Assembly (NCBI GenBank): GCA_937873105.1
Contig: CALMWD010000078.1
Coordinates: forward strand, 1-9,703
From: an uncultured Rhodanobacteraceae bacterium
GTDB taxonomy: Bacteria > Pseudomonadota > Gammaproteobacteria > Xanthomonadales > Ahniellaceae
DNA length: 9,703 nt
Reading direction: 5' to 3'
Below, one piece after another: positions 1-6,918 of the stretch (position 1 is the stretch's first letter; each line of letters starts with the position of its first letter). The position numbers were made by a program, and so were the translations under genes. Below the pieces are notes generated by a model that was not told the DNA's origin, searched no databases, and worked only from the letters and a program-made list of their open reading frames with translations.

Positions 1-294
1 GGCCGAGCAGGTCCGCCAGCCCGAGTTCGGCCAGTTCGTCCGGATGGCGCAGCCGGTAAAGGTCGAGGTGATGGATCTGGCGATCGCCAAGGTCATAGGA
101 CTCGATCAGGGTGTAGGTCGGACTCTTCACGCGCGTGCCGGGTGCCAAGGCCTGTATCAGGCCACGTACCAGCGCGGTCTTGCCGGCCCCGAGATCGCCC
201 ACCAGGCCGACGACCAGGGGCGGCGCGAGGATGCCGGCCAGTCGCGCCGCAAAGGCCTTGGTGGCGGCGAGCTCGGGCAGTTCGATGGCCAGAC

Positions 295-298
<4 letters not shown>
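1..298 (-). CDS. tsaE: TsaE, tRNA threonylcarbamoyladenosine (t6A) biosynthesis ATPase, 5' part only
   Basis: TsaE is the small P-loop ATPase that works with TsaB and TsaD (and TsaC) to make t6A37 on ANN-decoding tRNAs in the cytoplasm. The window holds the first 99 codons; the gene runs off the left edge. Visible motifs are a Walker A loop GDLGAGKT at residues 34-41, the family signature SPTYTLIE at 59-66, and HLDLYR at 77-82, whose Asp79 is the Walker B acid. The start ATG (298-296) overlaps the stop of nnr as ATGA and has no strong Shine-Dalgarno sequence, so translational coupling to nnr is likely. The nnr-tsaE order is the same as in E. coli (formerly yjeF-yjeE), where amiB and mutL follow. 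Identification is secure; the missing part is simply outside the window. Confidence 0.96.
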
Positions 299-1776
<1,478 letters not shown>

Positions 1777-1782
1777 GCAGGG

Positions 1783-1788
1783 ATTGTA
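1783..1788 (-). promoter_or_regulatory. Putative leaderless -10 element for nnr
   Basis: TACAAT on the minus strand (5 of 6 to TATAAT) is followed by six bases and then the nnr ATG. Transcription normally starts about 7 bases after the -10 box, which here is the A of the ATG. There is no convincing -35 hexamer at the usual distance and no purine-rich ribosome site. Assignment is by position and consensus only. Confidence 0.45.
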
Positions 1789-1799
1789 AGGGCTCGGCC

Positions 1800-1805
1800 T
1801 ATACT
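1800..1805 (+). promoter_or_regulatory. Putative leaderless -10 element for queG
   Basis: TATACT (5 of 6 to consensus) is followed by GCCGAC and then the queG ATG at 1812, giving a predicted start site at the first base of the gene. It mirrors the nnr -10 box on the other strand with the same six-base spacing. The whole divergent intergenic gap is only 35 bp, so the two promoters are interleaved and probably compete for polymerase. No good -35 match is present. Confidence 0.5.
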
Positions 1806-1811
1806 GCCGAC

Positions 1812-2879
1812 ATGTCCCAAGCCGCATTCGACCCGCACGCCCTGGCCGACCGCATCAAGCAGGAAGCGCTCGACCTCGGCTTCCAGGCCTGCGGCATCAC
1901 CGGCACGCGACTGGACGAGGACGAAGCCCACCTGTTGCGCTGGCTCGACGACGGCTTCCACGGCGACATGGACTACATGCACCGCCACGGCAACAAGCGT
2001 ACGCGGCCGGAGGAACTGGTGCCCGGCACGATCAGCGTGGTCTCGGTGCGCATGGATTACCTCAGCGCCGAAGCCGCGGACATGCAGGCCACGCTGGACG
2101 ATCCAAGCCTAGCCTACGTGTCGCGTTATGCGCTCGGACGCGACTAACACAAGCTGATGCGCAACCCCCTGAAGCAGCTCGCCGACCGCATCGCCGAACT
2201 CGCGGGGCCGTTCGGCTACCGCGCCTTCGTCGACAGCGCACCGGTGCTGGAGCGCGCCCTGGCGCGCAATGCCGGACTCGGCTGGATCGGCAAGAACGCC
2301 AACCTCATCGATCCGAAGCGCGGTTCCTGGTTCTTCCTCGGCGAGCTCTACACCGACCTGCCGCTGCCGCACGATTCGCCCGAGACGGGCTACTACTGCG
2401 GCACCTGCACGCGCTGCATCGACGCTTGCCCGACCGGCGCCATCGTCGCTCCGAACCGCGTCGACGCGCGCCGCTGCATTTCCTACCTGACCATCGAGCT
2501 GCATGGTCCGATTCCCGAGGACCTGCGGGCACTGATCGGCAACCGCATCTACGGTTGCGACGACTGCCAGCTGGTGTGCCCCTGGAACAAGTTCGCCCAG
2601 GCGAGCGCCGAACGCGACTTCGCGCCACGCCATGCCCTCGACCGCATCGCGCTCACCGAGGCCATCGCCTGGGACGAAGCGGAATTCCTCGCGCGCACCG
2701 AAGGTTCGCCGATCCGCCGCATCGGCCATGAACGCTGGCTGCGCAACATCGCGGTCGCGCTCGGCAATGCACCGACCGGTCCTGCGGTGATTGCCGCCCT
2801 GCAATCACGCGCGACGCACCCGTCCGAACTCGTGCGCGAGCACGTGCGCTGGGCACTGGCGCGTCACGGCCTAGCGTGA
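1812..2879 (+). pseudogene. queG: Epoxyqueuosine reductase QueG, interrupted by a single in-frame stop
   Basis: QueG is the cobalamin-dependent iron-sulfur enzyme that reduces epoxyqueuosine to queuosine at position 34 of GUN-anticodon tRNAs. One frame runs from ATG 1812 to TGA 2877-2879 (355 sense positions, about family length) except for TAA at 2145-2147, codon 112, where the family motif GRDYHK has Tyr. TAC to TAA is a one-base change. After it come VDSAPVLER (Asp141, the likely catalytic acid), GWIGKN, a CxxCxxCxxxCP cluster motif (Cys196, 199, 202, 206), Cys222, and a second set Cys249, Cys252, Cys256 (YGCDDCQLVCPWN). Everything else is conserved, so the lesion is recent, is a sequencing error, or is bypassed. 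As written it would give a 111-residue N-terminal piece and, by restart at ATG 2157, a 240-residue C-terminal piece with both clusters. It is divergent from nnr, as in E. coli, and its end overlaps convergent pgi by 9 bp. Confidence 0.9.
2145..2159 (+). other. Premature TAA and nearby in-frame restart codon in queG
   Basis: TAA (2145-2147) ends the first queG fragment, and an in-frame ATG follows at 2157-2159, nine bases after the stop. That is close enough for a terminating ribosome to restart, although no Shine-Dalgarno precedes the ATG. The base after the stop is C, generally regarded as a weak termination context. Whether restart or readthrough occurs cannot be told from sequence. Confidence 0.6.
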
Positions 2880-4427
2880 ACGGATCTCGCGGATCAGCGC
2901 CTGGGTGACCGGATCCAGCGTCGCCGCGGCTTCATCCGAGGCCAATGCCGGCAGGAATTGCCGGGCGATGCGCTTGCCGAGTTCGACGCCGAACTGGTCG
3001 AAGGGATTGATGCCGACCAGGCAGGCTTCGACGAACACGCTGTGCTCGTACATCGCGATCAGCGCACCGAGCGATTCCGGCGTCAATGCATCGAGCAGGA
3101 TGACCGTGCTCGGGCGATTGCCCTCGTGGCGCTTGTGCGCCGCCAGCGCGTCGTCGTCGTCGCCGTCGCGTACCTCGTGGCCATGGGCCAGCGCCGCGCT
3201 CTGCGCCAGCAGGTTTGCCAGCAGCACGCGATGGTGGGCGTCGTGCGCGTGCGCGGGCTGGATCACGCCGATGAACTCGACCGGCACCACCTGCGTGCCC
3301 TGGTGCAGCGCCTGGAAGAAGGCGTGCTGCGCATCGGTGCCGACGCCGCCCCAGACGATGGGCGCGGTCGGCTGCTCGACCGGCACGCCGTCGCGCCGCA
3401 CCGACTTGCCGTTGCTCTCCATCTCGAGCTGCTGCAGATAGGCCGGCAGGTGCATCAGGCGAACGTCGTAAGGCACGACGCAGCGCGCGCGGTAATCGAA
3501 GGCGACACGATTCCAGTGCTCGACCAGACCGCGCAACACCGGCAGGTTTCGATCCAGCGGCGCTTCGAAGAAGTGCCGGTCCATGGCGCGCGCGCCCTCG
3601 AGCAGGTGCCGGAAATTGGCCATGCCATGGGTCAGCGCGAACGAAAAACCAACCGCCGACCACAAGGAATAGCGGCCACCGACCCATTCCCAGATCGGCA
3701 GGCAGCGCTCGGGATCGACGCCGAAACGCTGCGCAGCCTCGACATTCGCGGTCACCGCGAACACGCGGCGGCGCATGGCCGCGTCGCCCAGAGTCGCGGC
3801 GAGCCAGTCGACGAACAGTCGGCCGTTGAGCAGGGTTTCCTCGGTGCCGAAGCTCTTCGACACCAGCACGACCAGGGTCGTGGCCGGGTCAAGCCGGGCC
3901 ATCAATCCGGCCGCACGATGCGCGTCGACGCTGGAGACGAAATGCAGGCGAGGACTGCCCGCGGGATCGGCGATGGCCTCGTCGAGCAGGCGCGGCCCTA
4001 GGTCCGAGCCGCCGATGCCGACATTGACGACATCCCGGACCGGGTGAGCATCGCCCAGCCCTTCGTCGAGCAGGCGCCGGACCCAGTCCTGGACACGCGC
4101 GACCGCTTCGACGGCTTGGGTCTGGGCGTCGCGGACCGAGCCGGGCACGTCTTCCGCCGCGGCGCGAACCACGTGATGCAAGGCCGGACGCGCTTCGGTG
4201 CTGTTCAGCACATCACCCTCGGCTAGGGCCTGGCGCATCCGATCCAGCCCCACTGCCTCGGCCAACGCCAGCAAGACATCCAGACCCGGCCCGTCGATCC
4301 GCTGCCGGCAAAAATCCGCGTAGACGGGGCCGACGCGCAGACGCAGGCGCCCGGCTCGCACCGAATCGGCGGACAGTTCGGCCAACGTGGCCCCTCGCAG
4401 TCGCTCGGCCGCTTGGGTCAGGGTCAT
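2871..4427 (-). CDS. pgi: Glucose-6-phosphate isomerase
   Basis: Pgi interconverts glucose 6-phosphate and fructose 6-phosphate in the cytoplasm, linking glycolysis, gluconeogenesis and sugar-nucleotide supply. The 518-residue protein is slightly shorter than the E. coli enzyme (549). It shows NSTEARPALHH (75-85), the phosphosugar-binding GIGGSDLGP (137-145), SKSFGTEET (190-198) and GGRYSLWSAVG. The catalytic residues corresponding to E. coli Glu355, His386 and Lys514 are Glu337 (in MESNGK), His368 (in DAQHAFF) and Lys485 (in GVELGKRIA). The start is ATG 4427-4425, preceded by AAGGA seven bases upstream; the frame extends to 4517, but that would cross the promoter and reach the sRNA terminator. 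It has its own promoter and is separated from the pan genes by that terminator. Its last 9 bases overlap the end of queG, and no terminator is seen between the two convergent genes. Confidence 0.97.
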   Translation of the reverse strand: MTLTQAAERLRGATLAELSADSVRAGRLRLRVGPVYADFCRQRIDGPGLDVLLALAEAVGLDRMRQALAEGDVLNSTEARPALHHVVRAAAEDVPGSVRDAQTQAVEAVARVQDWVRRLLDEGLGDAHPVRDVVNVGIGGSDLGPRLLDEAIADPAGSPRLHFVSSVDAHRAAGLMARLDPATTLVVLVSKSFGTEETLLNGRLFVDWLAATLGDAAMRRRVFAVTANVEAAQRFGVDPERCLPIWEWVGGRYSLWSAVGFSFALTHGMANFRHLLEGARAMDRHFFEAPLDRNLPVLRGLVEHWNRVAFDYRARCVVPYDVRLMHLPAYLQQLEMESNGKSVRRDGVPVEQPTAPIVWGGVGTDAQHAFFQALHQGTQVVPVEFIGVIQPAHAHDAHHRVLLANLLAQSAALAHGHEVRDGDDDDALAAHKRHEGNRPSTVILLDALTPESLGALIAMYEHSVFVEACLVGINPFDQFGVELGKRIARQFLPALASDEAAATLDPVTQALIREIRSR

Positions 4428-4460
4428 CGGATCATCCTTGCATGACGGCGTGAACGGCCG

Positions 4461-4488
4461 AGTATAGCCATCGCCCAAGACCGGTCCA
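4461..4488 (-). promoter_or_regulatory. Putative sigma-70 promoter of pgi
   Basis: On the minus strand TGGACC (4488-4483, 4 of 6 to TTGACA) and TATACT (4466-4461, 5 of 6 to TATAAT) are separated by 16 bp. The predicted start near 4454 gives a leader of about 27 nt containing AAGGA at a proper distance from the pgi ATG. It lies just downstream of the sRNA terminator, so pgi needs a promoter here. Confidence 0.5.
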
Positions 4489-4515
4489 TGCGCGCCAAGC
4501 CGCTGAATCGCAGGC

Positions 4516-4549
4516 AAAAAAAAAACCCTCTCTGAACACCAGAGAGGGT
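4516..4549 (-). terminator. Strong intrinsic terminator (minus strand)
   Basis: A perfect stem, CCCTCTCTG (4526-4534) with CAGAGAGGG (4540-4548), plus one A-T pair, closes a five-base loop and is followed on the minus strand by ten consecutive T. The plus strand has no T tract after the stem, so it acts in one direction. It would end the candidate sRNA and any readthrough from panC, insulating pgi. Confidence 0.92.
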
Positions 4550-4629
4550 CTAATCGGAGTGACGATTACCTAACAATGCGCCCTGCTGTCGAAAGGGATT
4601 GCTCGTTTCAAGCGATCAGACCTTTCGGC
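4516..4629 (-). ncRNA. Candidate small regulatory RNA (about 113 nt) between panC and pgi
   Basis: The minus strand holds all parts of a free-standing sRNA gene. After a good promoter the predicted transcript starts near 4629. Hairpin 1 spans 4627-4590: an outer 7-bp stem (CGAAAGG with CCTTTCG), a three-base bulge, then GAU/AUC, one C/A mismatch and GCUUG-AAA-CGAGC. That inner stem needs a G-U pair which forms only in the minus-strand RNA. A single-stranded stretch (about 4589-4569) follows, then hairpin 2 at 4568-4551 (UAAUCG/CGAUUA, six-base loop) and a terminator hairpin with ten U. No credible ORF is present. There are no repeated GGA motifs, so it does not look like an RsmA/CsrA-sponging RNA. 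I do not recognise the family. It could instead be a processed 3' UTR of the pan operon, but the dedicated promoter argues against that. Confidence 0.6.
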
Positions 4630-4635
4630 ACGCGT

Positions 4636-4664
4636 AATCTAGCAAGACTGATGCGGAAACGCAA
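4636..4664 (-). promoter_or_regulatory. Putative sigma-70 promoter of the candidate sRNA
   Basis: TTGCGT (4664-4659) and TAGATT (4641-4636) are separated by exactly 17 bp on the minus strand; each matches consensus at 4 of 6 positions, including the key TTG and the TA...T of the -10 box. The predicted start is near 4629. The -35 box lies within one of the CAACAGC heptamers, so a bound protein could block or recruit polymerase. Confidence 0.55.
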
Positions 4665-4690
4665 CAGCTCTGTTGCATGGCTACAACAGC
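4661..4690. promoter_or_regulatory. Cluster of three CAACAGC heptamers, operator-like
   Basis: On the plus strand CAACAGC occurs at 4662-4668 and again at 4684-4690, exactly 22 bp (about two helical turns) apart. Between them GCAACAG (4661-4667) and CTGTTGC (4670-4676) form a perfect 7-bp inverted repeat with a two-base centre; CTGTTG (4670-4675) is also inverted relative to CAACAG at 4684-4689. The cluster lies between the panC stop and the sRNA promoter and overlaps its -35 box. I cannot name the regulator. Confidence 0.5.
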
Positions 4691-4705
4691 ATTCATTCTC
4701 GTCAA

Positions 4706-5560
4706 TCAAATCAACAAGTTGTCGATCAGGCGTGCCCTGCCCAAGCGGGCCGCGATCAGCGCCACCAGACCGGCCCGCTCCTCGTCGGCAGGGAGCGCGA
4801 GGTCGTCGGCTCGGCGAATCGCCGCGTAATCGACCTGGAATCCGGCCTGGGCCAACCGATCGGCAGCGGCGGTCTCAATGGCGATGCGCGCCCGGCCCTG
4901 CCCCATCGCCTCGCGCATGGTCTTCAGAGTGCGATGGATCTCCGCCGCCCGCTCGCGCTCGTCCGCCGACAAATACTGGTTGCGCGAACTCATGGCCAGG
5001 CCGTTCGGCTCGCGCAGGGTGTCGACGCCGACGATCTCGATCGGCATCCCCAGGTCGCGCACCATCCGCTCGATCACCCGCAGCTGCTGGAAATCCTTGC
5101 GACCGAAAACGGCGACGTCCGGCTGTACCAGGTGGAAGAGCTTGGCGACGACCGTGGCCACGCCGTCGAAGTGGCCGGGCCGGAAGTCCCCGCACAATCC
5201 TTCGCTGACGCCCGGCACATGCACTCGGACCGAGGCCTCCGGACCGAACGGGTACAGCACGTTCACGGTCGGCGAGAACAGCAGATCGCAACCGGCGGCG
5301 GCGAGCCCGGCGGCGTCGGCGTCGAGCGTGCGCGGATAGGCGGCGAAGTCCTCGTTCGGCCCGAACTGGGTCGGATTGACGAACACGCTGGCCACGACGC
5401 GATCGCACTGCGATCGCGCCGCGGCGATCAGGGCATAGTGGCCGGCATGCAGGTTGCCCATGGTCGGCACGAAGGCGACGCGCTCGCCGACGCTGCGCCA
5501 GGCGGACACAACTTCGCGCAGCGACGCGGCATCCACGACGCGCGCGAGTTCATTCGGCAT
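4706..5560 (-). CDS. panC: Pantothenate synthetase (pantoate-beta-alanine ligase)
   Basis: PanC condenses pantoate with beta-alanine using ATP, via a pantoyl-adenylate, to make pantothenate, the precursor of coenzyme A. The 284-residue length matches the E. coli protein (283). Nucleotidyltransferase motifs are in order: PTMGNLHAGH (32-41, HIGH-type), VNPTQF (61-66), GLCGDFRPGHF (121-131), GRKDFQQ (153-159) and SSRNQYL (191-197, KMSKS-like). The start ATG 5560-5558 (MPNELARV) lies inside the 3' end of panB, an 11-base overlap implying translational coupling; the frame stays open further upstream but only as an antisense-like read of panB. It is the last gene of the pcnB-folK-panB-panC operon. 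Beta-alanine normally comes from PanD, which is not in this window. Confidence 0.97.
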   Translation of the reverse strand: MPNELARVVDAASLREVVSAWRSVGERVAFVPTMGNLHAGHYALIAAARSQCDRVVASVFVNPTQFGPNEDFAAYPRTLDADAAGLAAAGCDLLFSPTVNVLYPFGPEASVRVHVPGVSEGLCGDFRPGHFDGVATVVAKLFHLVQPDVAVFGRKDFQQLRVIERMVRDLGMPIEIVGVDTLREPNGLAMSSRNQYLSADERERAAEIHRTLKTMREAMGQGRARIAIETAAADRLAQAGFQVDYAAIRRADDLALPADEERAGLVALIAARLGRARLIDNLLI

Positions 5561-6377
5561 ATTCGTGCTCCGCGGCCGGGAAGGCGCCGCTGCGCACTTC
5601 GGCAACGTAGTGCCTGAACGCGTCGAGCACGCCTTCTTGACCGGACAGATAGTTCTTGACGAAGCGCGGGCGCCGCCCGGGGCTGATGCCGATGACGTCG
5701 TAGCAGACCAGGATCTGTCCGTCGCAATGCGGGCCCGCACCGATGCCGATCACCGGGATCTCCAGGTCGGACTGGATCGCCGCGGCGACCGGGCTCGGCA
5801 CGCATTCGAGCACCAGCAGTTCGGCGCCCGCCGCCTGCACGGCACGCGCCGCATCGCGCAGCGCCTGTGCCGCGGCTTCGCCACGGCCCTGCACCTTGTA
5901 ACCGCCCAGGCGCAACACCGACTGCGGCGTCAGCCCGAGGTGCGCGCAGACCGGGACCTCGCGCTCGACGAGATACTGGATGCATTCGACGACCGGTCCC
6001 GCGCCCTCGAGCTTGACCATGGCGCACTCGCCCTCGCCGATCAGGCGCGCCGCATGCGTGAAGGCGGTCTTCGGGTCGGGATAGGTCGCATAGGGCATGT
6101 CGGCGATGCGCAGCGCGCGTTTCGACCCGCGCGCCACGGCGCGCCCATGGTAGATCACGTCCTCGACGGTGACCGACAGCGTGCTGCGCTTGCCGTGCAC
6201 GACCATGCCGAGCGAATCGCCGACCAGCAACACGTCGACGTCGGCCTCGTCGGCGAGCTTGGCGAAACTCGCGTCGTAGGCGGTCAGGGCCGCGATCTTG
6301 CGGCCGTCCTGCTTGAACTGCCGCAGCATCGGCACCGTGATCGGTGGGCTGCGCGTTTCGGTCACTCCGGCGTACAT
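5550..6377 (-). CDS. panB: 3-methyl-2-oxobutanoate hydroxymethyltransferase (ketopantoate hydroxymethyltransferase)
   Basis: PanB transfers a one-carbon unit from 5,10-methylene-tetrahydrofolate to 2-ketoisovalerate, giving ketopantoate, the first committed step to pantothenate. The protein has 275 residues (E. coli 264), with about nine extra at the N-terminus. Metal ligands match E. coli Asp45, Asp84 and Glu114 as Asp54 (VGDSLGM), Asp93 (ADMPYATY) and Glu123 (KLEG); the catalytic Glu is Glu191 (LECVPSP). The TIM-barrel pattern is complete to GIGAGPHCDGQILV near 211-224. The start ATG 6377-6375 is supported by GAGGA six bases upstream. It lies 49 bp downstream of folK, the widest gap in the operon, which contains a candidate internal promoter. 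Its folate substrate links it in function to upstream folK. Confidence 0.97.
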   Translation of the reverse strand: MYAGVTETRSPPITVPMLRQFKQDGRKIAALTAYDASFAKLADEADVDVLLVGDSLGMVVHGKRSTLSVTVEDVIYHGRAVARGSKRALRIADMPYATYPDPKTAFTHAARLIGEGECAMVKLEGAGPVVECIQYLVEREVPVCAHLGLTPQSVLRLGGYKVQGRGEAAAQALRDAARAVQAAGAELLVLECVPSPVAAAIQSDLEIPVIGIGAGPHCDGQILVCYDVIGISPGRRPRFVKNYLSGQEGVLDAFRHYVAEVRSGAFPAAEHEYAE

Positions 6378-6400
6378 GGCGGTTCCTCGCAGGGGCCGCG

Positions 6401-6430
6401 ATTATCGGCAGACGTTCGTCAAGGACTCAA
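6401..6430 (-). promoter_or_regulatory. Possible internal promoter for panB-panC
   Basis: TTGAGT (6430-6425) and GATAAT (6406-6401) are separated by 18 bp in the folK-panB gap; the -35 box contains the folK stop codon. The predicted start near 6394 would leave a leader of about 17 nt carrying GAGGA. It would allow pantothenate synthesis to be expressed independently of pcnB-folK. Assigned on consensus only. Confidence 0.4.
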
Positions 6431-6918
6431 GCCTCGATTCTCGCGATGTCGTGGCAAGGCAGCCGTGCCGCGCGGTCGGCGACCCGCTCGCCATCGATCT
6501 CGGCATCGGGCGCGATTTCGGCCCAGGGCAGCATCACGAAGGCGCGACCGGCCGCACGCGGGTGCGGCAACTGCAGCTCGGGCGTGTCGATCCGGCGCGC
6601 GTCGTAGGCGATCAAGTCGAGGTCGATGCGCCGCGGTCCGTTGCGCTCGGCGCGGACGCGGCCGAGATCCGCCTCGAGCGCGAGCAGCGCCTGCATCAGG
6701 CCCAAGGGCGAAAGCGGCGTGAGCAGCAACACGACGGCATTGACGAAATCGGGCTGGTCCAGCCGTCCCACCGGCGCGCTGCGATACAGCGAGGAACGCG
6801 CGCTCACCCGACCGAACGGCGCCGCATCCAGGCACCGCATCGCTTCGCGCACGCGTTCGATCGGAGCGTCGATGTTGGCACCGAGCGCAACGCAGGCGAG
6901 TGCTTTCGGCGCGCTCAC
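6427..6918 (-). CDS. folK: 6-hydroxymethyl-7,8-dihydropterin pyrophosphokinase
   Basis: FolK transfers pyrophosphate from ATP to 6-hydroxymethyl-7,8-dihydropterin, producing the substrate for dihydropteroate synthase in folate synthesis. The 163-residue length is typical (E. coli 159). Family motifs are VALGANI (10-16), SSLYRSAPVG (42-51), QPDFVNAV (55-62), and NGPRRIDLDLI (93-103), whose Asp99 and Asp101 match the Mg-binding Asp95 and Asp97 of E. coli, followed by LPHPR. The start is GTG (6918-6916), overlapping the pcnB stop as GTGA, so translation is probably coupled; no strong Shine-Dalgarno is visible. The pcnB-folK pairing is widely conserved in gammaproteobacteria. Confidence 0.96.
   Translation of the reverse strand: MSAPKALACVALGANIDAPIERVREAMRCLDAAPFGRVSARSSLYRSAPVGRLDQPDFVNAVVLLLTPLSPLGLMQALLALEADLGRVRAERNGPRRIDLDLIAYDARRIDTPELQLPHPRAAGRAFVMLPWAEIAPDAEIDGERVADRAARLPCHDIARIEA

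Noticed and set aside
1784..1805. TTGTAA with TATACT as a -35/-10 pair for queG
   Set aside because: The spacer is only 10 bp, far too short for sigma-70.
4516..4629. The sRNA as an RsmY/RsmZ-type RNA sequestering RsmA/CsrA
   Set aside because: There are no repeated GGA motifs in loops, and the upstream repeats do not match the GacA box TGTAAG-N6-CTTACA.
4611..4631. Seven-codon GTG mini-frame at the predicted start of the sRNA (a possible leader peptide)
   Set aside because: It has no ribosome site, no runs of regulatory codons and no attenuator pairing with a downstream gene; its bases are part of hairpin 1.
4576..5208. Plus-strand open frame starting in the panC-pgi gap
   Set aside because: Most of it is antisense to panC, it has no ribosome site, and its sequence is low-complexity Arg/Ser/Pro.
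6401..6420. TTGACG with GATAAT in the folK-panB gap as a promoter pair
   Set aside because: The spacing is only 10 bp; the same GATAAT pairs better with TTGAGT at 18 bp, which is the version reported.
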